Shown piece after piece: positions 49,701 to 57,415 of a DNA stretch of 64,000 nt (position 1 is its first letter; each line of letters starts with the position of its first letter). Source of the DNA: Pseudactinotalea suaedae. Lineage in GTDB: Bacteria > Actinomycetota > Actinomycetes > Actinomycetales > Beutenbergiaceae. The stretch covers positions 124,001 to 188,000 of the forward strand of contig NZ_WNXY01000004.1 of the NCBI RefSeq assembly GCF_009733815.1. The letters are read 5' to 3'. The notes beneath the pieces are model-generated. The model did no database searches. It saw only the letters and a program-made list of their open reading frames with translations, and was not told the DNA's origin. Both the position numbers and the translations under genes were made by a program.

Positions 49701-50512
49701 CCAACGCGGTCGCCAGCATGGGCAAGCTCATCCAGGGTGCCTATCCGCCCGACCAAGCCCGTCGCATCCTGGCCGACGACTCGTGGCCACACCTGGCTGG
49801 CCTCCTGTACCGCCACCAGCGAAACGGCACCGATGTATCAGCGCTGCTCGCGCACCATGTCGAGAGCCTCGCAGGAGCGCGCTCGCCCGCAGCCCTGCTG
49901 GCATGGCAGCTCGATGAACCCGTCAGGGAGGGTGAAGGGTTGCCCGCCTGGATCACTCCACCACCGCCTGACGAGAGCCGACTACGGGGCGCGAGCGACG
50001 CCGTCGGGACTCCAGCGGGGACGACCGCGACGGAGGATGCGGCGGTAGCCGCATGGCTGCGCGACCGAGCGCACCGAATCCGCGACCGCCTCGACGAGCT
50101 CACCCGACGAGTCGCCGAGCACCCGCCCGTGTGGGCCGCGGCGCTCCCCGAGGCGCCCGGCCTCGACTCCCCGGACCGGCTGCTCTGGGATCACCACGTG
50201 CGCCAGATCGTCGCCTACCGCGACCGATACAGCATCGATGCCGACTCGCCCCTAGGAAGGTCAGTACCAGCGGGCAGCCCCATGGGTCGTGCGCGGGCGG
50301 CCGCCGAGGCGGCACTCGCCGCGCTCGGCGCCGTCAATGACGCGCCCGACGTCGCCGAACGTGACCGGCTGCGGGACATCGAGCGCAAGCAAGCATTGGA
50401 GCAGACCGAGCTCAGTCTCGACGAGCTGCTGCAATGCGCCCTGGATCCGCTCGACCCGATGCACCAGCACCTGGGGGTCATCGGCGACGGCTGGGGGCCG
50501 GGTCTGAGTTAG
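46748..50512 (+). CDS. MobF-type conjugative relaxase-helicase (TrwC/TraA family)
   Basis: 1,254 residues from ATG 46748. Relaxase domain: catalytic Tyr near the N-terminus (GNGYEYLTRQ, Tyr12/Tyr14) and the metal-binding His triad FDH (233) and NLHTHVAVS (244, 246). The RecD-like helicase half has Walker A (GPAGAGKTTAM, about 576-586), DEAG box (LIDEAGMAG), GDPSQLGAVG and YATTVHRCQGMTVD. The C-terminal region includes DRLDELTRRVAEHPP. It would nick and unwind one DNA strand during conjugative transfer. No T4SS or coupling gene is in the island, so transfer would need a helper. Confidence 0.93.
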   Translation: MTIHSLHAGNGYEYLTRQVASGDDVRRGQSLSDYYNAHGNPPGRWVGSGTRAMQISGQVDTLQMRSLFAFGAHPNDEAQMLGRPFLRRREWEDDPYLAALEQAFTTFAAEQDRAPRAGVERERIRWHTATEMVRQSVGREPSKPEVARYLAGRSSANREGVSGFDLVFTPAKSVSVLWALADDDVREQISQAHAHAWQETLAWIEQEAALTRTGHGGLKQINTMGLTAAAFDHLDSRSGDPNLHTHVAVSSKVLGVDGKWRSLDARVLFQLAVAASERYNAMVEEQLVQRLGVQFVATPRPGKKVPVREIDGVGADLVALFSQRRAAITTSYEAMVAEYRAKHGHEPPRTEQYRLAQAATLATRTAKEPGRPLNERVLDWRARAVEMLGSSERLQQRLASALHRQPTQTTLLLDEHRFTQEAVTQVIELLGQRRATWTQFHVLAEATRVVRTLPAVQQGSWSVTDAAHAVTTACLKASIQLTRSDPTPVPTALARASGTSIYVQHGTTRYTSRQVLDAEAALLQAAQMSGGFAVRGSTFEAATADVQIDSRRRMDTHQIELARRFACSGQQLVAGIGPAGAGKTTAMRAFTSAVHGDGGKVVALGPSAVAARVLGDDLDVTAETLHKFIASHDHSTPVPEHLRVDERTVLLIDEAGMAGTLDLQKVLRIAQRAGASVRLLGDPSQLGAVGAGGALRLIANTVGAAVLRDVHRFSTPGEDAAGLLVRDGRSAGLDFYIDQGRVHPGTRDAAREDLHAAWVEDHAEGRTSIMVAATNDDVTYLNERARQHRIASGEIADDGLALADGTAAGIRDVVVTRHNDRLLRHGSTDYVKNGDLWTVTGIRDDGALAVQHREHRTRTVLPAAYVREHVQLGYATTVHRCQGMTVDVARVLVDNSMAREHLYTGITRGRESNHLFVVTEELLDVSLHHQPQPDAAARDVLEAVLSRGDSDDAALTAVVAEREASASLATLVSAYEDAYATALDPNAVASMGKLIQGAYPPDQARRILADDSWPHLAGLLYRHQRNGTDVSALLAHHVESLAGARSPAALLAWQLDEPVREGEGLPAWITPPPPDESRLRGASDAVGTPAGTTATEDAAVAAWLRDRAHRIRDRLDELTRRVAEHPPVWAAALPEAPGLDSPDRLLWDHHVRQIVAYRDRYSIDADSPLGRSVPAGSPMGRARAAAEAALAALGAVNDAPDVAERDRLRDIERKQALEQTELSLDELLQCALDPLDPMHQHLGVIGDGWGPGLS

Positions 50513-50522
50513 GTGATCGCGA

Positions 50523-50556
50523 ATATCGACCTGTTCGTTTGCGAACAGGTTGATAT
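50523..50556. promoter_or_regulatory. Inverted repeat after the relaxase gene, sharing its arm with the leader
   Basis: ATATCGACCTGTTCG-TTTG-CGAACAGGTTGATAT is a 15-bp inverted repeat with one mismatch. Its left arm is identical to 46706-46720 in front of the relaxase gene. It may act as a terminator, a binding site for the relaxase, or a recombination scar. Confidence 0.6.
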
Positions 50557-50618
50557 CGACGCCCGGGACGGCCGGGAAGGCTGCGCGAGGCCGCTGATCT
50601 GATCAGGTAGGTACGCTC

Positions 50619-52031
50619 TTAGTTCCCGACGTCGTCTCCCGAGCGACCATGGACCACGCCGGTCGCGAATCCCAGTCCTGGTCCAGCACCAAGGGTGACG
50701 AGCTGGGGCTCGGCCGGAGTGCTTCCGCAGCACGAACCCTCGGCGCTCACCTCGTCCCCATCTCCGCCGAGGTCGGTGGAGCAGACTCCGGTCTCGGGCA
50801 GATCGAGCTCGACGGCGTCGGCGCTAGCCCGGTCGCCGGCCAGCGCTGCGGCGATGGAGCGTACTTGTTCGTAGCCGGTGGCCAGCAGGAACGTCGGAGC
50901 TCGCCCGTAGGACTTCATCCCGGCCAGGTAGAAACCGTCGTCAGGGTGAGCGAGAACGCGCTCCCCGTGTGCGGGAACGGTGCCGCACGAGTGCTGGTTG
51001 GGGTCGATCAGCGGCGCAAGTGCGGTCGGAGCCTCGACCACGGGGTCCAGGTCCAGGCGCACCTCTCGCAGCATGTCCAAATCGGGCCGGAAGCCGGTCG
51101 CGTTGACGATGGCGTGCACGGTCAGGTCGAGGCCGCCTTCACGGTTCGTGCCGAGAATCTGGACCGATTCCTCGCTGGGCAGCAGCTTCTCGATCGAGAC
51201 TCTGGTGAGCAGCCGCACCTGTCCGGCTTCGACGGCCTCCTTCAGGCGGGTGCCGAGCAGTCCACGGGCGGGAAGCTCGTCGTCGCTCCCGCCGCCGAAC
51301 AGGCGACGCGTGGATCCGCCGCGGATCGCCCAGGTGATCGTGGTCGTCGGCTCATCCCTGGCAAGCTCGACCAGACTCAGCAAGGTGTTCGCCGCAGAGT
51401 GCCCCATCCCCACCACCAGTGTGTGCCGGCCGGCGAACCGAGCGCGGTCAGCTCCGAGCACGTCGGGCAGCGGTCCAGTGATGAAGCGCTGGGCCCGCTC
51501 CTCACCGGCAGCAGGGAGGCCGCTGATGCCCAAGGGGTTGGAGGACCCGTAGGTGCCCGAGGCGTCTATCACGGCTCGTGCCAGTACGTCACCCACGGCG
51601 CCGTTGGCGTCCATGGTCCTCACGCGGTACCCCTGCCGCGCGCGTCCCAGGCTTCGCGTCTTGTCTGCACCGTCCCGAGCGACTGCCAGCACCCGGGTGC
51701 CGGTCAGCAGCCGCGACGCGATTGCCTCGGTCTGGGCGAGCGGTGCCAGGTACTGCGCAATGAGCTCCGCGCCGGTCGGCAGCACGTCCGGATCGGGGTG
51801 GGACCAGCCGGTCGGCTCCAAGAGCCGCGCGGCCGCCGCGTCGACGTCGTAGCGCCAGGGTGAGAACAGCCGCACGTGCCCCCACGACGCGACGGCTGCC
51901 CCAGGCTGGCTGCCGGCCTCCAGAACCAGCGGCTCGAGCCCGCGTTCCAGCAGATGCGCCGCCGCAGCCAGGCCCACCGGCCCGGCTCCGATCACGACGA
52001 CCGGAAGCTCTGCACGCCCACGCTCAACCAT
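50619..52031 (-). CDS. FAD-dependent oxidoreductase of the arsenic cluster (ArsO-like)
   Basis: 470 residues from ATG 52031 with GAGGAG upstream. FAD-binding VVVIGAGPVGLAAAAHL at the N-terminus, WSHPDPDVLPTGAELIAQYL, a second Rossmann motif (TLVVGMGHSAANTLLSL) and the flavin-monooxygenase-type VNATGFRPDLDML. Near the C-terminus are Cys residues in VCSTDLGG and GSCCGS, as in ArsO-type proteins of actinobacterial arsenic clusters; they might bind arsenite. It diverges from arsR with two operator-like sites between. The reaction is not established; arsenic-linked oxidation or reduction is inferred. Confidence 0.82.
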   Translation of the reverse strand: MVERGRAELPVVVIGAGPVGLAAAAHLLERGLEPLVLEAGSQPGAAVASWGHVRLFSPWRYDVDAAAARLLEPTGWSHPDPDVLPTGAELIAQYLAPLAQTEAIASRLLTGTRVLAVARDGADKTRSLGRARQGYRVRTMDANGAVGDVLARAVIDASGTYGSSNPLGISGLPAAGEERAQRFITGPLPDVLGADRARFAGRHTLVVGMGHSAANTLLSLVELARDEPTTTITWAIRGGSTRRLFGGGSDDELPARGLLGTRLKEAVEAGQVRLLTRVSIEKLLPSEESVQILGTNREGGLDLTVHAIVNATGFRPDLDMLREVRLDLDPVVEAPTALAPLIDPNQHSCGTVPAHGERVLAHPDDGFYLAGMKSYGRAPTFLLATGYEQVRSIAAALAGDRASADAVELDLPETGVCSTDLGGDGDEVSAEGSCCGSTPAEPQLVTLGAGPGLGFATGVVHGRSGDDVGN

Positions 52032-52044
52032 CACCACTCCTCGC

Positions 52045-52097
52045 ATCGACAAACATCAATGAGAGCGATCATGAGCGACGCATCGACGAATGTCAAT
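52045..52097. promoter_or_regulatory. Two ArsR operator-like sites in the arsO-arsR divergent promoter
   Basis: ATCGACAAACATCAAT (52045-52060) and ATCGACGAATGTCAAT (52082-52097) match at 13 of 16 positions. Both are imperfect palindromes of the ATTGA-N6-TCAAT type used by ArsR/SmtB repressors. They lie between the divergent flavoprotein and arsR genes. Confidence 0.65.
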
Positions 52098-52115
52098 TCG
52101 TGGGATGATGGCGGT

Positions 52116-52481
52116 ATGACGATCACCGAGACCGCTCCCCCCGCGACGGGAGCGAGTTGCTGCGCCCCCGCGGTTGCGCTGGACCCAGAGGTCGCTCGTG
52201 AGATCGCGCACTCCTTCAAGGCCCTGTCTGACCCGGCGCGCGTGCAGCTCATGGCCATCATCGCCGCGCAACCGGAGGGTGAGGCGTGCGTGTGCGACCT
52301 CACGGGACCGGTCGCCCTTTCGCAGCCCACGGTCAGCCACCACCTCAAGATCCTGGTCGACGCCGGCCTGCTCGATAGGGAGCAGCGCGGGCGCTGGGCC
52401 TACTACTCGCTCAAGCCCAGCGCCCTGACCCAACTGGCCGTCAGCATGGCGAGCACCAGCGCTCCGGCGCTGGGTCGGTAG
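52116..52481 (+). CDS. arsR: ArsR family arsenic-responsive repressor
   Basis: 121 residues from ATG 52116. Winged helix with the metalloid site ACVCDL at the start of alpha-3 and the recognition region LSQPTVSHHLKILVDAGLL. A further Cys pair (GASCCAP) lies near the N-terminus. It should repress the cluster and release DNA on binding As(III). Operators resembling one another occur at 52045-52097 and 52527-52558, so it probably controls both the flavoprotein and the thioredoxin-pump operon. Confidence 0.9.
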   Translation: MTITETAPPATGASCCAPAVALDPEVAREIAHSFKALSDPARVQLMAIIAAQPEGEACVCDLTGPVALSQPTVSHHLKILVDAGLLDREQRGRWAYYSLKPSALTQLAVSMASTSAPALGR

Positions 52482-52526
52482 CGCCAGCCCCTTCACGCGC
52501 TCACATCTGGCGCCTTGCCGCCCTAT

Positions 52527-52558
52527 ATTGATGTGTGTCAACATAGACATATGTCGAT
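52527..52558. promoter_or_regulatory. Tandem ArsR operator-like sites overlapping the thioredoxin start
   Basis: ATTGATGTGTGTCAAC (52527-52542) abuts ATAGACATATGTCGAT (52543-52558). Both are the 16-bp ArsR-type dyad seen at 52045-52097, in reverse order. The second covers the ATG at 52551, so a bound repressor would sit on the start site of transcription or translation. Confidence 0.65.
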
Positions 52559-52928
52559 ACAGAAGACGGTGGGCCCCGCAGACCATGGCAGCGAGTCGCG
52601 GCGCGCGAACACCGTCGCCGTCACCGATGAGACCTTCGCCGCGGCGGTCCTGAGCTCGGACCTGCCAGTACTCGTCGACATCTGGGCAACGTGGTGCGGG
52701 CCATGTCGGCAGATCGCTCCCATTCTGGAATCCCTCGCCGGCGAGTACGCCGGGCGGCTGGTCATCGCCAAGCTCGACGCGGACGCCAACCCCACGACCG
52801 TGGCGGAGTCAGGTGTGGTCTCGATCCCGACCCTGAACTTCTACTCCGGCGGCCAGCTCGTGAAGACCGTGGTGGGTGCGCACCCCAAGAACGTCCTGGT
52901 GGCAGCGATCGAGGAAGTCCTCGCGTGA
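52551..52928 (+). CDS. trxA: Thioredoxin of the arsenic operon
   Basis: 125 residues if started at ATG 52551; because that codon lies in an operator, a leaderless message or a later GTG at 52569 is possible. Thioredoxin fold with WCGPC active site (IWATWCGPCRQIAP), the cis-Pro loop VVSIPTLNFYSGG and the usual C-terminal helix. Thioredoxin can reduce arsenate reductase, which fits the downstream arsC genes. Its stop overlaps the GTG start of the pump (GTGA). Confidence 0.88.
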   Translation: MSIQKTVGPADHGSESRRANTVAVTDETFAAAVLSSDLPVLVDIWATWCGPCRQIAPILESLAGEYAGRLVIAKLDADANPTTVAESGVVSIPTLNFYSGGQLVKTVVGAHPKNVLVAAIEEVLA

Positions 52929-54055
52929 GCGAGACCGCGCTGGCACCTGCCGAGCACACGCAGGAAATCCCGCATCTTTCCACGCTGGACCGATGGCTGC
53001 CGGTCTGGATCGGGTTGGCGATGGTCGCCGGCCTGGTCCTGGGCCGGTTCGTTCCCGGTCTCGCCGACGTGCTGGCGGCCCTGGAGGTCGGGGGTATCTC
53101 CATCCCGATCGGGCTGGGGCTGCTGGTGATGATGTACCCGGTGCTGGCGAAGGTTCGCTACGACCGGGTCGCCGCCGTCACCGGTGACCGGCGGCTGCTG
53201 ATCTCTTCGCTGGTGCTCAATTGGTTGGTCGGCCCCGCGCTGATGTTCGCTCTGGCCTGGACCTTCCTGCCGGACCTGCCCGAATACCGAACTGGGCTGA
53301 TCATCGTCGGGCTGGCCCGCTGCATCGCGATGGTCGTGATCTGGAACGACCTGGCGTGCGGTGACCGTGAAGCCGCAGCGGTCCTGGTCGCGATCAACTC
53401 GGTGTTCCAGGTCGTCGCCTTCTCCCTGCTGGGCTGGTTCTACCTCACCGTGCTGCCGGGCTGGCTCGGGCTCGACACCCAAGGCCTGGACGTCTCCGTC
53501 TGGCAGATCGCCCTGAACGTACTCGTCTTCCTTGGAGTGCCGCTGGTCGCCGGCTTCGCCTCCCGCTGGGTCGGGGAACGTAGGAAGGGACGCGACTGGT
53601 ACGAGGGCACCTTCCTCCCGCGCATCGGCCCCTGGGCGCTGTACGGCCTGCTCTTCACCATCGTGCTGCTGTTCGCGCTCCAGGGCGAAGCCGTCACCTC
53701 CAACCCGCTCGACGTGGTCCGGATCGCGCTGCCGCTGCTCGTGTACTTCGCCCTCATGTGGGGTGTCGGTCTAGCCGCCGGCAAGGTGCTGCAGCTCGGC
53801 TACGCCCGTTCCACCACGTTGGCCTTCACGGCTGCGGGCAACAACTTCGAGCTGGCGATCGCCGTCGCGATCGGCACCTTCGGCGCGACCTCCGGCCAAG
53901 CACTGGCCGGCGTCGTGGGACCGCTCATCGAGGTCCCCGTGCTCGTCGGACTCGTCTACGTCTCACTCTGGGCAGCCCGCCGCTGGTTCCACACCGACCC
54001 TCGCAGGCCGGCGCCGATCACAAGCACCACCCCCACGAAGGAGTCACAGTCATGA
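52925..54055 (+). CDS. acr3: ACR3 family arsenite efflux permease
   Basis: 376 residues from GTG 52925, about ten membrane segments. Conserved ACR3 features: LGLLVMMYPVLAKVRYD, the functional Cys in GLARCIAMVVIWNDLA, and FTAAGNNFELAIAVAI with the conserved Glu. It exports As(III) across the membrane. Coupled to thioredoxin upstream and to the ArsR-ArsC fusion downstream (ATGA). Confidence 0.94.
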   Translation: MSETALAPAEHTQEIPHLSTLDRWLPVWIGLAMVAGLVLGRFVPGLADVLAALEVGGISIPIGLGLLVMMYPVLAKVRYDRVAAVTGDRRLLISSLVLNWLVGPALMFALAWTFLPDLPEYRTGLIIVGLARCIAMVVIWNDLACGDREAAAVLVAINSVFQVVAFSLLGWFYLTVLPGWLGLDTQGLDVSVWQIALNVLVFLGVPLVAGFASRWVGERRKGRDWYEGTFLPRIGPWALYGLLFTIVLLFALQGEAVTSNPLDVVRIALPLLVYFALMWGVGLAAGKVLQLGYARSTTLAFTAAGNNFELAIAVAIGTFGATSGQALAGVVGPLIEVPVLVGLVYVSLWAARRWFHTDPRRPAPITSTTPTKESQS

Positions 54056-55071
54056 CTGACACCGTCCTGGCCAACGGCACTGACGCCCAATGCGAGCCCT
54101 CTGTCGATTCCCACGCCATCGGCGTCGAGGTCGCCGAGGTCGTGGCAACTGCACTCAAGGCACTCTCGGAGCCGCTGCGACTGCGCATGCTCTCCTTCAT
54201 CGCCACGGCACCGGAGGGCGAGGCATGCGTGTGCGACCTCGCCGCCCTGACCGAGGTGTCCCAGCCCACCGTCTCGCACCACCTGCGGCTGCTACGCGAG
54301 ACCGGCATCCTGAGCTCCGAGCGCCGCGGGACCTGGGTCTGGTACCGCATCGCTCCCGGCTACCGCCGCGCGGTCGCCACGCTGCTGGAGTCCTTCGCGC
54401 CCGCCGCACTGGATGCCCACCACGCACCCGGCCCACTCGGCGCGGGCGTGGGTGACGCAGACGCGGTGCTCGACCGGATGGCCACCCAGCTTCTCGGCAC
54501 CCATCCCGAGCTCGGGCAGGACGTCGTGCTCCGCACGGTCCGAGAGTCCTACACCGCACTGGCGCGCTCGGCCCAGGTCTCCGGCCACCTGATCAACCTG
54601 ACAGAACGGTTCGCCAAGCAGCGCCTGACCGACCTCTCACGGCGATCCGGAACCGATACCCCCCAGATCCTGTTCCTGTGCGTCGCCAACGCCGGCCGCT
54701 CCCAGCTGGCCGCAGCCCTGACGCAGAGCTACGCCGGCGACCGAGTCATCGTCCGCTCAGCCGGATCCACCCCGGCCGCGCAAGTGCACGCAGCAGTCCG
54801 GCCCGAGCTCGAGGCGCTCGGGGCCGACGCCGACGCAGCCTTCCCCAAGCCGCTCACCGATGACGCGGTACGCGCCGCCGACGTCGTGATCACCATGGGC
54901 TGCGGCGACGTCTGTCCCGTGCTACCCGGCAAGCGCTATGAGGACTGGGTCGTCGGCGACCCCGCCCTCGCATCCCCCGCCGGCGTGGCGGCGATCCGTG
55001 ACGACATCGATACGCGGGTCCGCGCGCTGCTGACCGAGCTCCTGCCTGACCTGCACCTGCCCATCCGCTAG
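54052..55071 (+). CDS. ArsR - arsenate reductase (LMW phosphatase) fusion
   Basis: 339 residues from ATG 54052. Residues 30-110: ArsR-type winged helix with EACVCDLAA and VSQPTVSHHLRLL. About 130-200: a helical linker domain (ATQLLGTHPELGQDVVL..RESYTALARSA) found before some arsenate reductases. About 205-339: LMW phosphatase/ArsC domain with the P-loop FLCVANAGRSQ, TMGCGDVCPVLPGKRYEDW and a C-terminal helix. One protein thus joins sensor-repressor and reductase. It is coupled to the pump gene. Confidence 0.9.
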   Translation: MTDTVLANGTDAQCEPSVDSHAIGVEVAEVVATALKALSEPLRLRMLSFIATAPEGEACVCDLAALTEVSQPTVSHHLRLLRETGILSSERRGTWVWYRIAPGYRRAVATLLESFAPAALDAHHAPGPLGAGVGDADAVLDRMATQLLGTHPELGQDVVLRTVRESYTALARSAQVSGHLINLTERFAKQRLTDLSRRSGTDTPQILFLCVANAGRSQLAAALTQSYAGDRVIVRSAGSTPAAQVHAAVRPELEALGADADAAFPKPLTDDAVRAADVVITMGCGDVCPVLPGKRYEDWVVGDPALASPAGVAAIRDDIDTRVRALLTELLPDLHLPIR

Positions 55072-55102
55072 ATCCACTCCCCGTCTGCCCGAGAGGTTCC
55101 CC

Positions 55103-55549
55103 GTGACTGACACCAGCACCGCCCGCCCCTCTGCCCTCTTCGTCTGCGTCCACAACGCCGGCCGCTCCCAGATGGCTGCGGGCTTCCTCCGTGCCCTGGG
55201 AGGGAATGCGGTGGAGGTCCGCTCCGCAGGCTCCACCCCGGCCGACCGGGTCAACCCCATCGCTGTGCAGGCCATGGCCGAGGTCGGCATCGACATCACG
55301 GCCGAACATCCCAAGATCCTCGACGTCGAGGCCGTGAAGGCCTCCGACGTCGTCATCACGATGGGCTGCGGTGACGCCTGCCCGATCTTCCCGGGCAAGC
55401 GCTACGAGGACTGGGAGCTGGCCGACCCGGCCGGACAGGGCATCGAGTCGGTCCGCCCGATCCGTGACGAGATCCGCAGCCGGGTTCTGGTGCTCCTGGA
55501 GCAGCTCGGCGTCGACCCGGTCCTCGACCAAGCGAGCACGCCCCGGTAA
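55103..55549 (+). CDS. arsC: Arsenate reductase, LMW phosphatase type
   Basis: 148 residues from GTG 55103. P-loop FVCVHNAGRSQMAAGF with the nucleophilic Cys, RSAGSTPADRVNP, and TMGCGDACPIFPGKRYEDW carrying two further Cys. It reduces As(V) to As(III) for export; actinobacterial relatives use mycothiol or thioredoxin. The second half of the preceding fusion is a diverged paralogue. Confidence 0.93.
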   Translation: MTDTSTARPSALFVCVHNAGRSQMAAGFLRALGGNAVEVRSAGSTPADRVNPIAVQAMAEVGIDITAEHPKILDVEAVKASDVVITMGCGDACPIFPGKRYEDWELADPAGQGIESVRPIRDEIRSRVLVLLEQLGVDPVLDQASTPR

Positions 55550-55689
55550 TTCTCGGTGGGTCAGCCTCGGAGCAGCCCGCTAGGCGCAGGGCTGACGCGG
55601 GACCAGGCGACGACACGGCGGCTCTGCTGCCCGTGGTATCGGACCCGACGCGACTTCGGTCGATCGGCAGCAGTGTCGAGCATGGCTCC

Positions 55690-55867
55690 GCGTGGATCAC
55701 ACCTCCCGCCCGACGTGGGTCTCAACGCGCAGCCAACGACGGCTGTCACCGATGACAGGACCGTGCTCGCTCCATGGCTTCGCAGCCGCGCACGGAGCAT
55801 CGGCGACCGACTAGACGAGCTCACGCGCCGAGTGGCCGAACGACCACCCTTGTGGGCCGGAGCCTGA
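55690..55867 (+). pseudogene. Frameshifted remnant of a second relaxase gene (C-terminal region)
   Basis: Two reading frames together resemble the region near residues 1060-1130 of the intact relaxase. AWITPP at 55690 in one frame is the same as AWITPP at 49948 of the intact gene. After a frame change, TVLAPWLRSRARSIGDRLDELTRRVAERPPLWA matches its AVAAWLRDRAHRIRDRLDELTRRVAEHPPVWA. The piece ends in a stop at 55867. It lies just after the arsenic cluster; the intact relaxase lies just before it. Confidence 0.75.
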
Positions 55868-55930
55868 GCGGGCCGATAGCCGCCTCGCAGCAGATGAAGA
55901 CTGCTGGCCTGATCAGCGCTTGTCTGATCC

Positions 55931-56863
55931 TCAGGTTTCGTTGCGTCGTCCCGAGGCTGCGGCTGCCGTGCCGGGTGGTGTGGTGTTCGGGTGATCGTGC
56001 GGCTCAGCTTCGGGATTGGACCAGGCGCCGAGCAGCTGAAGGGTTTCGTAGTCGAGGGACCCGGGTTCGGCAGTCAGGACGGTGAGTTGAACGCCGGGGT
56101 GTCCGACGATGTCGAGTCCGTCGTAGTGCAGGGTGAGCTCGCCGACGACGGGGTGGTGGTAGCGCTTGGTGCCGCTCTCGTGGTGCCAGACGTCGTGTCG
56201 TCCCCACAGCCGGCGGAAGTGGTCGCTGCGGGTGCACAACTCCCCGACGAGCTCGTGCAGGACTTTGTCGCGGGGGTTCCGACCCGCTTCGGTCCGCAGC
56301 TGGGCGACATTCACCGCGGCAGCGGTGTCCCAGTCGGGGTAGAACCGCCGGGCGACCGGTTCGAGGAAGATGAACCGCGCGAAGTTGGGCGTCGGTGTCG
56401 TGCTCGAGTCGATCATCTCCTGCATGAGGGCGCGACCCAACAAGTTCCAGGCGAGTAAGTCCGTCCTACCGTTACCGACGAGCGCGGCCGCCGTTCCAGC
56501 TGAGTCCAGGAACCACTGCAAGCTTGCGGAAGGTCGCCAGCCAAGGACACCACGCTCGCGCCTGGGCGCGCGGCGGCCGGGGGCGTCGGCCCGACTCGCG
56601 AGTCGGTAGAGGTGCTCCCGCTCGGCATCGTCCATCAGCAGCGCCCGGGCGATGCCGTCCAGCACCGCCCGGGAGGCACCGCTGATGGCGCCGCGCTCGA
56701 GCCGGGCGTAGTACTCGACGCTGACGCCGGCCAAACCCGCAGCCTCGCCGCGGCGCAGGCCTGGCACTCGTCGGTCGCTGCCGCGGGGCAACCCGACCTG
56801 CTCCGGCTCTACCCGGGCCCGTCGCGTCATCAGGAACTCCCGGACCTCGGCACGATGATCCAT
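55931..56863 (-). CDS. XRE-type HTH regulator with MmyB-like ligand domain (copy 1)
   Basis: 310 residues from ATG 56863. HTH at about 33-60 (PGLRRGEAAGLAGVSVEYYARLERG). The C-terminal MmyB-like domain carries NFARFIFLEPVARRFYPDW and DIVGHPGVQLTVLTAEPGS, a PAS-like fold proposed to bind fatty-acid-like ligands. A clear paralogue is at 60423. It diverges from a lipoprotein gene with a conserved 17-bp motif between them. A TACGCT box about 7 bp before its ATG suggests a leaderless start. Confidence 0.88.
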   Translation of the reverse strand: MDHRAEVREFLMTRRARVEPEQVGLPRGSDRRVPGLRRGEAAGLAGVSVEYYARLERGAISGASRAVLDGIARALLMDDAEREHLYRLASRADAPGRRAPRRERGVLGWRPSASLQWFLDSAGTAAALVGNGRTDLLAWNLLGRALMQEMIDSSTTPTPNFARFIFLEPVARRFYPDWDTAAAVNVAQLRTEAGRNPRDKVLHELVGELCTRSDHFRRLWGRHDVWHHESGTKRYHHPVVGELTLHYDGLDIVGHPGVQLTVLTAEPGSLDYETLQLLGAWSNPEAEPHDHPNTTPPGTAAAASGRRNET

Positions 56864-56892
56864 GTCCCGAGCGTAGGGCGCCCGTACGCGCG

Positions 56893-56909
56893 GTGGGATG
56901 CCCTGTCAG
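56893..56909. promoter_or_regulatory. Operator-like 17-bp motif, copy 1
   Basis: Minus-strand CTGACAGGGCATCCCAC is identical to the motif at 60377-60393 except for one base. Its core GGGCATCCC is palindromic. It is centred about 38 bp upstream of the copy-1 regulator start and about 60 bp upstream of the divergent lipoprotein start. Confidence 0.65.
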
Positions 56910-56963
56910 GACACGTCACAGCCGGGACTCCCGTGGTCGTCGAGTCTCTTGTTCGGTGAGCTC

Positions 56964-57413
56964 ATGGCACATCGAGCTCGGTTCGCACTCGCCGCTTCGC
57001 TGGTTCTCGCGATCGCTGCGTGTTCCACCACAGGAAGCACGACGGATAGGGCCGAGGTGCGGCTGGACGATGCGGCACCGGCGGTGCAGCTGGCCGAGGT
57101 GCTCTCGCCGGACGACACGCTCAGCTTCAGCAGCAGTCTGGGTACCGCCCACGTTGCCGACCTCTCACAGCCCCTCGAGGTTCAGGACGGTTCTCCGATG
57201 ACCAGCTACCGCGCCGGCGACGTCGCCTACTGGCCGAGGCAGCAGCGTGTCGTCATCTTCCTCGCCCACGGCTCGGCCGTGCCGACGGGGGGCCTGATCC
57301 AGATCGGTCGGGTCGTGACCGGCCTGGACTACCTCGACGGCTGCGCCCGCGACTGCCAGGTCCGCCTCAGCGCGCCGACCTCGGAACCCCTCGGACTGGG
57401 CCGAGATCGCTGA
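56964..57413 (+). CDS. Lipoprotein with cyclophilin-like fold (copy 1)
   Basis: 149 residues from ATG 56964. Lipoprotein signal with lipobox AIAAC (Cys20), so it is probably anchored outside the cell membrane. From about residue 32 it follows the cyclophilin-like fold family: EVRLDDAAPAVQLAEVL, RAGDVAYWPRQQRVVIFLAHGS, GGLIQIGRV. Two further Cys near the C-terminus (CARDC) may form a disulfide. A second lipoprotein with the same domain is at 58492. The domain's function in bacteria is not established. It converges with the dehydrogenase gene three bases away. Confidence 0.78.
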   Translation: MAHRARFALAASLVLAIAACSTTGSTTDRAEVRLDDAAPAVQLAEVLSPDDTLSFSSSLGTAHVADLSQPLEVQDGSPMTSYRAGDVAYWPRQQRVVIFLAHGSAVPTGGLIQIGRVVTGLDYLDGCARDCQVRLSAPTSEPLGLGRDR

Positions 57414-57415
57414 GC

